Source: Ancistrus triradiatus
Taxonomy: Eukaryota > Chordata > Actinopteri > Siluriformes > Loricariidae
DNA length: 64,000 nucleotides
NCBI GenBank assembly: GCA_025084515.1
Contig: JAJAGP010000049.1
Location: 434,001-498,000 of the forward strand
Reading direction: 5' to 3'
This document shows positions 12,077 to 23,865 of the stretch, piece after piece. A program made the translations under genes and the position numbers. A model generated the notes under the pieces. The model made no database searches and was not told the origin of the DNA. It saw only the letters and a list, made by a program, of their open reading frames with translations. The stretch's first letter is position 1. Every line of letters starts with the position of its first letter.

Positions 12077-13709
12077 TATTAGTAAGCATAATTGACTTTT
12101 TCACATTTACAACCTGAAAACACAAAAAACTGGAAGTGATTTTTAACGTACTGGGATCTTCACACCATGTGCACTATGTTTTGTTGTCTAAACACTTAAA
12201 ACTCCCTGTTCGCTTTTACTTTCTTTAATTTCTCTTCTCTTAATGTGTTGGAGATTTTGCCATGTCTTTTTCACACCGTCAACTTAAATAAACAAAGACA
12301 CGAGTTACATTTCAGTTGAATTCTTATATATTTTCTTGAATATCTATCTTTTAGAGCCAGCGTGTTGCTCGACCTATAAGCTCTTGATGAGCTGTTCTGC
12401 CCGACAACCGAGCTCTGATTGGTCAGCCTGATTTTAAAGCATCCAAACAACTCAAAAATGTGTTCTTTTTCAAAATGTGCATTTCTCCTTCTGTAGAAAT
12501 CGGCTGCGAAAAGGCCTTTAGACGCCACCAATCATGTTTGTGATGCCCAACCTGCCCCGAAGGCACCGCCGAGACTCGTACCCGTGTCCCTGTTGTGGCG
12601 ACTGCTGCACCAACCAAACATCTCTCACGTTTATGAAATTGAAATCCGTTTCAGACACCACCGAGTCTGGCTTACATGAGGCGTGATCACGTAGAGCACT
12701 TTTGTCCAGGGAGCTTTTATTGGGACGGAGCCTCTGGTCTAGAGATCCTGCTGTTAACAAAAGGGCTGTTTATTCCCCTTACTGAGTCCCAATCCCAGCA
12801 TCACTCATCCTTCATAGCCATTTAAAATAAAGTGTGTGTGTGTGCATGTGTGTGTGATATCTCCCTCGTGGATGGACTTCAGCGGCTGTCAGGAGGTCGG
12901 TAATTATCAGTTGTCTAAACAGAGACGGAATTGGAAGACTCAAATTTGCAGGAGAGAAAAGCAGCAATGGGAGAGTGAGAGAGAGTGAGAGAGAGACGGG
13001 GGGGGTCGAGGCAAGACAGGCACTGTGGAGGCTACAGCATTAATGCCGAATTACATGCCGTGTCCTTATCTCTGCATGTCAATACTGGCACGAGGTGGCA
13101 CTTGCTCACCTTCCTGACAGAGCACATTGTGCCCCGTGGGTGCCACCCTTCCATCTTTTATCGTCTCTCTCTATGTTTGCTGCTCTCTCTCTTCTTAGAG
13201 CACGGAAGGTCAGTCTGGGTAGACGGCCTTCTGAGGTCTCTTACATAACTCGGGCTGTCATATGGATCTTTCAGCACGTTTCTGCACTGTGATCTCCAGC
13301 CATGCACGGCTGGGACTGCAGCGCTGCCCTCTCACTCTGGATCATGTCAAAAGATGCTTCAGTAGCATCTCTCTCTCTCTGTCTCTCTCTGTCTCTCTCT
13401 CTCTCTCACAATTACCACAAACCACAAATTCTTCAGCTGACATGGCTAACCAATTAGCACAAGTGAACAGTGTAATGGTTAGCGTTTAGTCTGCACTGAT
13501 TTTAAATGTATGTCGTGATGACTGTCTAAACTACAATCTTACAAAGTTGACTGTGCTGGTTGAAATATTGTGTCTGTAATAAGTGCAACATCCATCATTA
13601 CTCCATTTCTGTTGCCATTTAAAACTTCTCATGCAGTTCAAAATATTCAGCCGTTTCATCTCAGATCTGTCTGTTCGTAACTCACCTGGACTCATGAAAA
13701 CTTGATTTA
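12077..13709. other. Intronic stretch without recognised genes
   Basis: It contains a TG microsatellite near 12833-12856, short GA repeats near 12970-12997 and a CT microsatellite at 13369. Overlapping short frames at 12985-13292 give no family match. Confidence 0.4.
13369..13407. repeat. (CT)n microsatellite
   Basis: A CT-rich dinucleotide tract with occasional G interruptions. Confidence 0.95.
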
Positions 13710-14661
13710 CAGCGCTGTGCAAAAGTCTTAGGCCACCACTAGATTTGTTGCTTTAGCAGTGGTGTAATGACCATATATAAGATATGGTCAACGAATAGTT
13801 TTTTTAGGTGCTGCCCTTCCACAAAGACCATTCCTGATCAAGCATCTTCCGACTGCAGATGGGCCAAACTGGCATCCCATTGAAGTCCAGTCAGATTTAT
13901 TTATAGAGCGCTTCTTACAATGGAGCATTGTCCCAAAGCAGCTGTACAATTTGAGATTATCTTCTAATATCTAGGGCCGATCCCAGATTGAGCAAGCCTA
14001 GTGCGACAGTGGCAAGGAAAAACTCTCTAAACGTTATAAGGAAGAAACCTTGGGTGGACTCGACTTGGTGACAAATTTAAGAATGGAATTTATCTATCAA
14101 ATAGGTCTGTAGTAATACTTAATAAACAGAAACTAAGTAAATAAAAATGTTTGAATAAAATAACATAAAAATATGCATATTGACACTGAAGCTGCCAGAT
14201 AATGCTAGATGCCAGAAGTGCAAAAGTCTTAGGTCACTGTTACATTTGTTGTTTTAGATGGTATAATAACATAATGTCAACGACTGGACCCAAAAATGTA
14301 AAACTAGGATTCGTCACTCCATAATCCTCTTTTTCACTGATCTTCATTCCAATATTTATGATCTTTAGCATATCTTAGCCTTTTCACCCAACTTGGCATC
14401 CCGATGAAGCTGCCAGATACTGCTATTGCTCAAGTCTAAGAGGGGTCACATGAAATACTTTTCACTGCAGCCTATGGAAGCTGTTTTTGTCTGGTTTTTC
14501 TTTTTCCGTTTTTTAATACTGCATACAAATTCCCTGTATTTGCTTGCATTCTAATAAAGAGATTGAGAAATACTGTAATTAAACAGTATATGGTCATTAT
14601 ATTGTTGCTGAAACAGTGGTATATCTAATCTAAGGTGGCCAAAGACTTTTGCACAGTACTG
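13710..14661 (-). mobile_element. Composite Tc1-like relic (third family) with nested insertions
   Basis: The outer ends are CAGCGCTGTGCAAAAGTCTT (after TA 13708) and AAAGACTTTTGCACAGTACTG (before TA 14662). A second left-end sequence, TGCAAAAGTCTTAGG, begins at about 14217 in the same orientation, so two copies are joined. Minus-strand scraps encode GLFGRVA-like and KRLRYAKDHKYWNEDQ-like transposase pieces with stops. Between about 13887 and 14185 a different interspersed repeat has inserted; the element sequence resumes with TGAAGCTGCCAGATA after it. Confidence 0.8.
13888..14070 (+). repeat. Fish interspersed repeat nested in the Tc1-like composite
   Basis: The segment contains TTTATTTATAGAGCGCTTCT, CCCAAAGCAGCTGTACA, GACAGTGGCAAGGAAAAACT and GGAAGAAACCTTGGGTGG. 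These are successive blocks of an interspersed repeat widespread in teleosts. A short direct repeat (TGAAG) is present near both edges of the insertion. Confidence 0.65.
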
Positions 14662-15194
14662 TAGGTAACGAATTAGGGGACATTGTTGGACACAGTATAT
14701 ACTGTGCGTATTGTACAACAGTATAAGCAGAACCAGACACAGTGAGGAAGTTTGATGTCAGTAACATATGAGATGATTCAGCGATGCCAGTGTCAAGGAC
14801 TTCTGGAGATAAATATATAAATATGTCAATCCGATATGCTGCATAAAACACAGGTGGAGGATCAGTCGGGTTTATATAACAGTGCCTGGACACATCTGTA
14901 AATTAACATTCATCTCTGGGGCGATGAGAAAAATCCAGCATCTGTTCTAGTTCCTGTGCCTTCATGGCAAATGTGTTGGACTGAGCCAGCATACGTCATT
15001 AAATGGTTAGGGTAAGACCTTTATATCGCCCCTTCTTTACCTTTGAGTCATGTGTGTAGTGCTGTTGTGTAGTTTCTAGTAATGTTAAGTACGTATTCCT
15101 CAGAGGATCTGAGCTTGAATAACAGGGCACTGACTTCTCTGCGCTAGCATATTTTTGGCACAAAGTGGTGCAAGCCAAAAAGATTTGAAATTGA
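14662..15194. other. Intronic stretch without recognised genes
   Basis: I see no repeat or coding signature here. Confidence 0.4.
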
Positions 15195-15375
15195 TCCATG
15201 GGGTTTCTGAGTGGCACAACAGAAGGGCTCGCCGTATCACGTGGGGATCTCAAGGGCGAGCCCAGGAGAAGCCACAGCCATCTAAGGAAGGGAAATCTAA
15301 AGAGCGTAAGGGGATCTGACACTCGCTGGGTTGGAGGGATGGCTTTTCTGTCTGCCCTGTTAATCAGAGCAACAC
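15195..15375 (+). repeat. tRNA-derived SINE, family C
   Basis: GGTTTCTGAGTGGCACAACA (A-box region) is followed by GGGCTCGCC and GGGGATCTCAAGGGCGAGCC, a tRNA-like head with a damaged B box. CCACAGCCATC and a GGTTGGAGGGATGGC body come next. It resembles a fish SINE class whose head is derived from a tRNA. Confidence 0.55.
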
Positions 15376-15599
15376 TAGTTGATGTTCGACCGCTTAGGAA
15401 AACAACACTTTTTCAGCCTAAGGAAAACTGTCACACCCTGGCAGAATCTGTCCTTTTGTCACCTTGTACCATGTGAAAAAACAAATCTAACTTTTTCAAG
15501 CTGTAGTTCTAGATCACACACCATGCTGACTGCCCTGGTTGGAAAGGTGCAAGTCACAAGAAAGGAGAAAGGTCTAAAAAGATATCGGCGGCATTAATA

Positions 15600-16130
15600 A
15601 GAAGTGGGGAATGTATGGCACCACCAAAAATTGGGCCATCTCTACAAACTGGATGAAGGATCCAGGAGATGTCAGTGGCAACTTGGACAAACCTTTAGGG
15701 CTGAGATTGGTTGGTCTGTGCATGAGACAAAAATGTCACTAGCTGACCTATATGGCAGGCTGCCCAGACAGAAAACACTATATTTGGTGAAAACTTGGCA
15801 CACCACCTGAAAAATCCATACCTACTGTAGAGCATGGTGGAGAAAACATATTGGCCAGGATGTGAAGAGAAAATGGTTTGCTGCCAAGCACAAGCCAAAT
15901 TTTGGAGGAATACCTCTGGCCCTCTGGTTGATAGATGAAGATGGGCAGGTTGTTCTGGTTTTTTGCAGTATGACAACAACCCCAACCAATCGAACAAACC
16001 AACAAACAAAGCATATATGCAACAGTTTGAGGAAAACAAGGTGAGATGTGTGGATGGATTTCAATGTTTGCTAACCACAAAACAATTCTGCAAGGAGCGA
16101 TGGGCATATTTCCCAATCGAATTCAATAAA
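15600..16130 (+). mobile_element. Degenerate Tc1-like transposase relic, plus strand
   Basis: Across several frames the + strand yields IPTVEHGGENILARM-like sequence near 15823, matching the Tc1 PTVKHGGG block. QYDNNPNQSNKPTNKAYMQQ follows at about 15968, matching QQDNDPKHTSK around the second catalytic Asp. Many stops and frame changes lie between. Clear terminal repeats were not found. The minus-strand frames across the same stretch are shadows. Confidence 0.55.
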
Positions 16131-16674
16131 ATTAGATTTTATTCGATTCAATAAAAGATGGCTCTACAACATATTAAAACACGGGATGATCACTACTCCA
16201 AATCTGTTATTCTAGGTTTTTTTTTACTTTTTAAATTAATTTTCAGAACTGTTGCCTTTATTCTCAAAAGGCCAAATTTGTTATTACAAAAAGCAATATT
16301 TGTAAAGAAAGCTATAAAAAATTAAGCAATAAACCACTGCAAAATGATCAGTTTGTGTTTGAGTGGATGAACCATTTTTGCTTTGTTCTATAAATTACTG
16401 ACAAATTCCCCAAAAATATTTATTCGCAGCAATGACATAGAAATAATAATACAAAGGAAACAATTTATATTCATTAATAAAACAGTAATAATTTTTTAAC
16501 TTGGAAAAGAAATCAATATTTCAGTCACAGCTTTCAGGTATCTCGTACGTTTCTTCAGTAAATAAGATTTGGCTCAGGTAATCTAATCAGGAGCTCATTA
16601 AGTAGAATCAGGTTTGTCTGTGTTGGAATTCATCATTTTAACCAGAGCTGTATATTTTTAATGGTTTTGATTTG
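16131..16674. other. AT-rich intronic stretch
   Basis: A very AT-rich segment lies directly upstream of the propeptide exon region. No gene or definable element is visible. Confidence 0.5.
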
Positions 16675-16798
16675 GTTTTGAGTGTGTGAGTGTATGTGTC
16701 TAAAGTTGTTCCTGCCTTGTGCCCTGTCTCAGCGGCTAGTCACCGGCTTTCCCGTGACTAGGATTAAGTGGATAATGAACGGATGAATGAATGTAACA
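16675..16798 (+). repeat. Conserved fish interspersed repeat fragment, family D
   Basis: GTTGTTCCTGCCTTGTGCCC, CACCGGCTTTCCCGTGAC and GGATTAAGTGGATAATGAAC form the 3' portion of the repeat at 30436. It lies about 100 bases before the exon at 16897. Confidence 0.6.
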
Positions 16799-16896
16799 TT
16801 ACCAGGGGTGCTCAAACTTTTCCATAAGTCTTTAGACATGTTCAGGTATACTTCATGACAAATCAAAATGTAATCTTACACTGGTGCTCTGTACAG

Positions 16897-17068
16897 GCGG
16901 GGATGATTCGGACCGAGCAGGAGGAGTTCTTCATCGAGCCGGTGGAGACGGGACATCATGTGATGGAGCAGGAGGATGGAGGCGGCGGTCGGCCTCACAT
17001 CGTGTACCGCTCTGCTGCTGTAAAGAAGCCTCCCGCCAGTCCCAAAAGCGCGGACTTCCACTCCAAAG
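16897..17068 (+). CDS. adamts2: ADAMTS2-like procollagen N-proteinase, internal propeptide exon
   Basis: This internal exon encodes 57 residues of the propeptide of a secreted zinc metalloprotease that removes the N-propeptide of fibrillar collagens. The translation begins AGMIRTEQEEFFIEP, followed by a short acidic/glycine-rich stretch and HIVYRSAAVKK. The RTE-EE-FFIEP and H-VYR blocks are hallmarks of the ADAMTS2/3/14 propeptide. The acceptor is CTGTACAG before 16897 and the donor is AAAG/GTACAG at 17069. The exon is 172 bases, so it ends one base into a codon, which matches the start of the exon at 61341. If it were not spliced, the frame would stop at 17154. The preceding exons lie upstream of the window. 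ADAMTS3 or ADAMTS14 is possible from this exon alone; the downstream exon favours ADAMTS2. That it is a real coding exon is very likely. Confidence 0.93.
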
Positions 17069-17499
17069 GTACAGCTTGGTTATTTGTTTTTATCTGGGAA
17101 ACTGCTGGTTACGTCTCAATAATATGGGAGCTAGCTGGACTGATTGTGGCCTGATTTTGTTTTAAAAAAGCTGGGTTCATTTTACTGTATCTGAATTTTA
17201 GCTCTGGAAAGGAAGGCTTGGTGTGAAACGTGAGATTTACCCGGCTGACAAAGTTTCTTTTTCTGTTTGGTTGGTTATTCTGAGGGGTTGTGTATAGGGC
17301 TAGGCCAAAATAATATCACGATTTTATAAATTCATTTCTGCAGTCTTTTACTTATAATTATAACATTGCTGCTTTAGTATGGCTGCCATCGTTGACTTGA
17401 AGAGCTTTGGTCAGAGAGCCTCTCAGCCAATCACATTGTGGGGTTGAAACTAACTGTGGTACATTATAAGAATAATACGCTCATAAAGCCTTGCTTTGT

Positions 17500-17690
17500 G
17501 ACCTGTGGTGGGTTAGTGGTTAGGTGCAAGACTCTGGCCTAGAAGATCCAGGGTTCAAATCCCACCTCTGCCATGCTGCTGCTGTTGGGTCCTTGAGCCA
17601 GACCTTTAACTCACAGTTTCTTGGATTGTAAGAGTGTGTCAGGTAAAATTCACTCTGTATAAGGGCCTCTGCTGAAATGTCGAAATGTAA
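17500..17690 (+). repeat. tRNA-derived SINE, family A
   Basis: GTTAGTGGTTAGGTGCAAGA gives the A-box region and GGTTCAAATCCCACCTCTGC the B box. The arm follows with CTTGAGCCAGACCTTTAACT and the tail TAAGGGCCTCTGCTGAAATG. The copy is nearly full length. Confidence 0.85.
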
Positions 17691-19320
17691 CTAAGCGCTG
17701 TATGTTTTTCTAAATCCTAAGCAAAGCTGTTATGCAGTAAAGAGCTTCCTCTGGACCACAGAAAGCTTGATATAAATCTATATGGACTAAATGCCTACCT
17801 ATACTATACTCTCTTGGCTGGCCGGTGTGTTGCATGACTGTAATGCTATTTTTTCTGGATACGTGAGCATATTGCGGCGCCTTATGTTCCTGACGACCTG
17901 TCCCATGGTGATCTCTCCCCCAATGCTTTGCACCATAAGCTCTCAGGACAGAAATAAGGAAACTCAAGTATTAAACTCCATTGTGTGTATGAGAGCCAGG
18001 AGAGAACGAGGTCCTCCCGTTCAGATGTTTTCTCTGCAGCAGGGCTGTTACTATGGAGCCGGGATGGGTGGAAGCTCTGGCTGAGCCTGATTGATGGGGG
18101 TCAGCTCAGAGTGATGGTTTCACACTTCGTTTATGAGCCTGCATGCTAGGGGGCATGCTGCAGGACGAGGAAGCAATCACAGGATTACTATGTTCAACAG
18201 CCTGGATGTTTATTGGATGGAAGACGGGAAGGTCCTTCCGGTGGTCGTTCATTCATCTGATGTTTATACCCGTCAGGCTGAGAAGGTTCAGTCCTGATTC
18301 TAGACTATAAGCGGGTACTGACAAGCCTCCTAAAGTCTGCAAAATGTTGACAGCTGTCGACCAGTGGTAGATCCCGGCATGGTCCCGTGTCCGAGTCATC
18401 CTCAGCTAAGGGGATCACTATGTTAAGCCCTCCCAGTCTGTGGTTCCTGTGGCTTTTGCCATCTTCTATTACTTTTCACCATTAAACACAGTTCATTATC
18501 AATCTGAAGACACCAGTCTGGCTAAAACACACCAGCCTTCACCATAATAAGTGGGAACGGTGCTGGCTCTGCGCTTCTAATCAAAAAACCCAGGCTCTGC
18601 CAAGATGCCACCGAACAAGGCCCTTAACCCTCAGCTGCAGTTGTAAGTAGCTCTGGATAAGGGTGTCTGCTGTCAAATTATGCCACCACCGGTGGTGCCA
18701 AGAAAGCAAACATATTCAAGGGCTGCATAAACAGGAACTGACTTTTCATACCTCCCTGCTTTTCCTGTCGTTCCCCCAGGGAATACTTTCGAGCTTGCTT
18801 TCTGATAATTGGTTTTATACTATAGTGTTGCTGATTGTTGATCTTTAATCGGAAAGGGTCGACTCACTTTCTACTCATGTTCTAGTAGTGTCTACTTCTG
18901 TTGCTTATTTCTCATTTTCATAGTAGTTTCTGATTTAATTTCATTGGCACGCATTCTGGCCTTTAGCTTTTTTTTAGCAAATTTTGGGCCATTTGTCAAG
19001 GTCTTTAACTTCTCAGGTCAACTGTATGTTGCTCACGATAAGGATATCTGATCAAACTTGTACATTACTGGCTGAGAATCCAGCCCACCTCCAGTCTAAC
19101 GCGGTTTGATAACTTGCCAATATTTGTGCTAGTCCCAGCGATCTGAACATCCTTTTGTTGATGTCTCGGTTTTTGTGGTACTTTATGCAGAGGTTCTGTT
19201 GAGCCAGTTTTTTGAGAAGGTGTCCATACCAGGCTTCATTGGGGATCTCTGACTTGGTTTCTTATTCTTCATATAGGCAGCTTTGCAGTCTTACAAGCTT
19301 GACGTCAATGTCCTTTAGCT
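17691..19320. other. Intronic stretch without recognised genes
   Basis: A family A SINE fragment lies at about 18550-18675 (CAAGGCCCTTAACCCTCAG and CTCTGGATAAGGGTGTCTGC). The open frame at 17791-18084 has no recognisable homology. Confidence 0.45.
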
Positions 19321-19660
19321 CAGTGGTTCCCGACCTTTTTTCCTTGGAGCCCCCCCTGCAAGTATTTATGAGAAGCTGCGCCCCCTCCCCCCAGCCCGCG
19401 TACACATAGACCAAACGAATAAAGTGATTCATTGCACATCTCTATTGACAAAAATGAACACAAACTATACAAACTTTTTTTCCCCTTATTTTCAAGACAG
19501 CTAAACAATGTGCTAAAAATCAAACAGTATCCTTTTCAATTTTATATACAGACTTTTTTACAGTGAGTGTGTTATTTTAATTTTAATTAAATGAAAACTA
19601 CAAAGCCTTGAGCACCCCCTGTGCTGTTTTGGGACACGGACTCCAGGTTGGGAACCATGG
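19321..19660. mobile_element. hAT-type non-autonomous element (MITE)
   Basis: The left end CAGTGGTTCCCGACC and the right end GGTTGGGAACCATGG form imperfect inverted repeats. They are flanked by CTTTAGCT (19313-19320) and CTTTACCT (19661-19668), a 7-of-8 match to the 8-bp target duplication expected for hAT elements. The interior is non-coding and has a C-rich GCCCCCCCTGC/GCGCCCCCTCC part near the left end. A related fragment lies at 50100-50303. Confidence 0.8.
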
Positions 19661-20626
19661 CTTTACCTCAGCGTAACTATAGCTAAGGGAAAATCAATGC
19701 ATAAACAGAAACACTCATATCAGGTAGGGGTGGGAGATATGAGCTAAAATCCATATGATTTTTTCCACTGTCAATACGATAATTAAATAATGTCATGCTA
19801 TATCAAAAAATAATAAAAGATTTGTTATTATTTCTAACTGTCTGCTGCAGGTCCAGGGCATGTAATTTAACTGAGTAGTTACATATAGAGTCTCTGTGCG
19901 TTACAGGTCTTATGTGCATTAATGAGGCATTAGAAACACTAGAGTTGCACTGAGTGTTTATCTTCAGTACGGTGCTTTGTGCGCTGAGTTAGTGCTGCAC
20001 TGCATTGCTGAGCATCATCAGCTGTGTTGTGTTGCTGTGTGCGTCCAGGGGTGTGTATTTGTGTGTATGCGTGTGAATCCAGAGGGGAAGATGGATCGGT
20101 CTATTCTGAGCTCGAGCGCCTGACTCCAGAGCAGCCAATAAAGGAGGAAAACGCCCAAGAGAAGGGGAACGGCTCTGAGTTTCCATAGGAACGCCTAGCG
20201 CAAAGATCTGGATCTGAGAAGAAGGCAGGACTCTGTGGAGTTGGACGGCTGTCGAGCTTTGCTGCTGACTCCTGATCTTTTGCTGATCCCGCTTTGAATA
20301 TGCGCCGTGCTTTGTATAATGACCAGCTCACACGCAACGCACGTCCTGGCCTTCTGGTTGGATGGGCGGGACCGGTGTCTTAGCACACTGTGTTCTCAAG
20401 GCCATCGTCATGTGACCAAGCGCCCACTGTGGCTCATGTTGCTTTCCTCCATTGATGAGATTGCTTCGAGTTTTTTTTTTTTGGTGTCTCCCTGCTGAGG
20501 CCCTGCTGGTCTGAGGGATGGACATGTGATTGATTTGTGTTCAGAATTAGCTAAGAGTTCGTTCATTCATTCATTCAGTCATTCATCATCAGTAACTGGT
20601 TTATCTCAATCTAGGGTTAGGGACAG
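19661..20626. other. Intronic stretch without recognised genes
   Basis: GTAGGGGTGGGAGATATGAG near 19725 resembles the end of a fish interspersed element whose other copies end CATATTGCCCACCCCTA (about 43108-43125). No gene was recognised; short frames at 19989-20525 lack motifs. Confidence 0.4.
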
Positions 20627-21795
20627 AGCAACAGCATAAATAAATGCATAAGACAGTGCAGAACAATACAATAAATCAAATAAATACAATAAATACACAG
20701 GGCAGAGCAACACAATACAATAAATACACAGAACAGAGCAACACAATACAATAAATACAATAAAATACACAGGGCAGAGCCAACACAATCAATAAATACA
20801 CAGAACCGAGTCAACACAATACAGTAAATACACAGGGCAGAGCAACACAATACAATAAATACAAGGCAGAGCAACACAATACAATAAATACACAAGGCAG
20901 AGCAACACAATACAGTAAATACACAGGGCAGAGCAACACAATACAATAAATACAAGGCAGAGCAACACAATACAATAAATACAACCAAGGCATAAGCAAC
21001 ACAATACAATAAATACACAAGGCAGATGCAACACAATTTACAATAAATACACAGGGCAGAGCAACACAATATAATAAATACAACAGGACAGTGAAACACA
21101 ATACAATAAATACACAGGGCAGAGCAACACAATACAATAAATACACAGGGCAGAGAGCAACACAAGAACAATAATACACAGGGCAGAGCAACACAATACA
21201 GTAAATACACAAGGCAGAGCAACACAATACAAGTAAATACAAACAAGGCAGAGCAACACAATACAATAAATACAAGGCAAGAGCAACACAATACAATAAA
21301 TACACAGGGCAGAGCAAACACAATATAATAAAACACAGGACAGTGAAAACACAATACAATAAATACACAGGGCAGAGCCAACACATACAATAAATACACA
21401 GGCAGAGCTAACACAATACAATAAATACACAGGGCAGAGCAACACAATACAATAAATACACAAGGCAGAGCAACACAATACAGTAAATACACAAGGCAGA
21501 GCAACACAATACAGTAAATACACAGGGCGGAGCAACACAATACAGTAAATACACAGGGCAGAGCAACACAATACAATAAATACAAGGCAGAGCAACACAA
21601 TACAATAAATACACAAGGCAGAGCAACACAATACAATAAATACACAAGGCAGAGCAACACAATACAATAAATACACAGGGCAGAGCAACACAATATAATA
21701 AATACACAGGACAGTGCAACACAATACAATAAATACACAGGGCAGAGCAACACAATACAATGAGTACAATAAATACAATAGATACACAGGAAAGT
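20627..21795. repeat. 31-bp minisatellite array, about 37 units
   Basis: The unit is AGAGCAACACAATACAATAA followed by ATACACAGGGC (31 bases), with 28-32-base variants such as loss of AC in TACACAAGGC. Its left edge decays into single imperfect units and its right edge into shortened AAATACAAT pieces. The unit lacks stop codons on the minus strand and 31 is not a multiple of three, so one frame reads through all three phases. This yields a 394-codon open stretch of repeated VYLLYCVALPC-like peptide at 20617-21801, which I regard as an artefact of the repeat. Confidence 0.95.
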
Positions 21796-22997
21796 GCACA
21801 ATGCAATTTAAGGTACAACACCTTAATAAACATATTAAAAACAATAAACTGTCAAATTTGCCGTGTGCAAGAACTCAGCATTTGGATTCTAAACGTTGTG
21901 TTAAAAATAGCTGAAATATGTCGTACTTAAGTTTGATCCTGTTTGTGTTATTTGATGAGGGGTGCCCAAACTTTTGCACAATGCTAGAGTAAATCCGCGC
22001 TGCTTCCAGCAGACTGTTGTTGCTCTTTGTGTGAAAGTCTGTCATTCTTGGCCACGTCTAGTGACAAAACTACCAGACTCTCACTGTCCACTGAGAGCTA
22101 GACGTCTGGAGACCTGCGTGGAATATTTTAGAATGATCGGTTTTTGGGGGGAGGAGCTACCATTTGGCAAAGCTAAGACGAAGGTGCGAGTTTGTGATAA
22201 AAAGCGTGTGAACTCGTATGTATAAAATCTTTAACACTTGCCTTTGTTTTTCTTGAGGGATCGGGTTCGTTAGTCAGCCGGGAATCAGACGTCTGTCTGC
22301 TCTGACTAATTCGGGAGCAGATCCGTCTGCATGATCAATTGTTTTGGTCTGGAGAAAGTGGGAGGTGAGCCGAGTATCCACTCAAAGCAGCGTAGTAACA
22401 CTTAATTGTCACATTTGCCGAGTCCAAATTTGTAAATGCTATGTGAGTTTGTGCACAACACCCACATGAGCCATAGATAATGGTGACTCATTAACGATAA
22501 TTGGCTTGCGTTTGCTTTCATATGGCGTCTCTGTGTTGGATGAAGGCTTGCGCGTGAGATCCGCGACATGACGTTCAACATCGTTTGTGCTGGAAGAAGC
22601 AGACTGAAAAGAGTGAAAAGTTATGATTTTTTTTTTTTGGTAATTGTTCTGGGGTTGGTTTTATTTTTGGATCATTGTTCTCACTGCAAAACTCGAAATC
22701 TGAAAAATTGACAATTCAAACCCCCAACTTAGCCCAAAGCAATGCCCTACAATAACCACAGCTTATTATTACAAGGGTTTTTCTTATAGAACCAATAAAG
22801 CACCAGTTCTAAAAACCATTTTTCCTTGTGTGTTCTCCAGGAGAACATCCTCTAAGGTTCCACACGCCGTTACACACCAAACACATTTTGGATTTCTTGC
22901 AAACTATTCAGACGACAGTGAAGTAATTCGAGTTGGCATATAATGTTGGTATTGCCAACACCAAATGCATTAACATTAGACATCCTGCATGTTTAAG
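21796..22997. other. Intronic stretch without recognised genes
   Basis: GGGGTGCCCAAACTTTTGCA at 21959 resembles a Tc1-like terminus, compare 63249. About 22765-22865 (CTTATAGAACCAATAAAGCA and neighbours) looks like a known fish mini-repeat. No gene was seen. Confidence 0.4.
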
Positions 22998-23202
22998 GTG
23001 GTAGTAACTTCAGGCTCCTGTAGATGGCACTGCATGATGTTGATCGGCTATTAATACCTGCGGAGTGTGCGACAGCATTCATAGAATGAGAAGAGGTGGT
23101 ACAGTGCTGTGAATGTGTCGTTCGAAGTGTGGAAAATGGGTCATAGAGCAGGTTAACCAAATGCTTGCATTTGGGCGTGCCAAAGGCCATAGTGTGAAGG
23201 AT
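22998..23202. repeat. Unassigned dispersed repeat, copy 1 of 2
   Basis: About 205 bases matching 48813-49010, with shared blocks TGGTAGTAACTTCAGGCTCC, AGAAGAGGTGGTACAGTGC and GTGCCAAAGGCCATAGTGTG. Both copies are in the same orientation. I cannot name the family and see no tRNA head or terminal repeats. Confidence 0.75.
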
Positions 23203-23862
23203 TGGAAATTTTGTCCAATACAGTTTTGCCCAACTAATAGCCTGAGACCTGAAATGGCTTATGTTAAAGTTTGTGCACCCCTGCTCAAACAATGCACATC
23301 TAAATGCACTTTTAATGAATCAGTCAAGACTTATAAAGCCATGAGTGGATCATCAGCTGATCTGTTCGACTCTGTCACTGCGTCGGCTGCCTCTCTCTGC
23401 TGCTGGAAAATAAAACGGCCATCTAATCCTCCTCATGCTAATGGCCTTCCACGCCAAGGCCTGCAAAGCTTCCTCCTGTCGTCGAAAGAAGAATGCAGAA
23501 TGAAGGCAAGAGGAATGGGGTCTTCTCTCGAGTCCTCTGTTGGGTTAAGCCCGGCTGTAGGGTAAATACAAGGTCAGTTTTTGCCGACATCTTACGTCCT
23601 CACTGGGGCTGTTCCGATGTGGATGTTTAGGGACCGGCCGCTCTAAGCTGTTGTTTTCAAGGGCTTGTCGTGACCACCGAACAAACAGAGCTTCCCTCGT
23701 GCACAGGATGAATGAGGTGGACTCTCAAAAGTGCAGACAAACAGGCTTTGTGGCTGAGCCTGGAGTCCTTGAGGAGTGGACAACGAGTAGCTGAGGACAG
23801 TACGCAAATGTAAACACACGCAGCGGAACGTGACCTGGACAAGTGTCTATTACATATACATA
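23203..23862. other. Intronic stretch without recognised genes
   Basis: GTTAAAGTTTGTGCACCCC near 23262 resembles a Tc1-like terminus. The open frame at 23113-23565 begins inside the unassigned repeat and has no known motif. Confidence 0.4.
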
Positions 23863-23865
23863 CAT

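Larger units (their letters stand above)
1..16896 (+). other. adamts2: 3' portion of an ADAMTS2-like intron
   Basis: The first 16.9 kb precede the exon at 16897 and are inferred to be the end of the intron that follows the main propeptide exon. No spliced coding sequence of a second gene is recognisable. The contents are Tc1-like relics, SINE pieces, microsatellites and unassigned unique-looking sequence, listed separately. The acceptor tract just before 16897 is only weakly pyrimidine-rich. Confidence 0.75.

Noticed and set aside
15695..16116. Three overlapping minus-strand open frames
   Set aside because: They are opposite to a plus-strand Tc1-like relic whose motifs (PTVEHGG, QYDNNP) are recognisable, so they are shadows.
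20617..21801. 394-codon minus-strand open frame rich in Cys, Leu, Tyr and Val
   Set aside because: It is wholly the translation of a 31-bp tandem repeat. Overlapping frames in other phases are equally open, and there is no codon bias, start context or unique domain.
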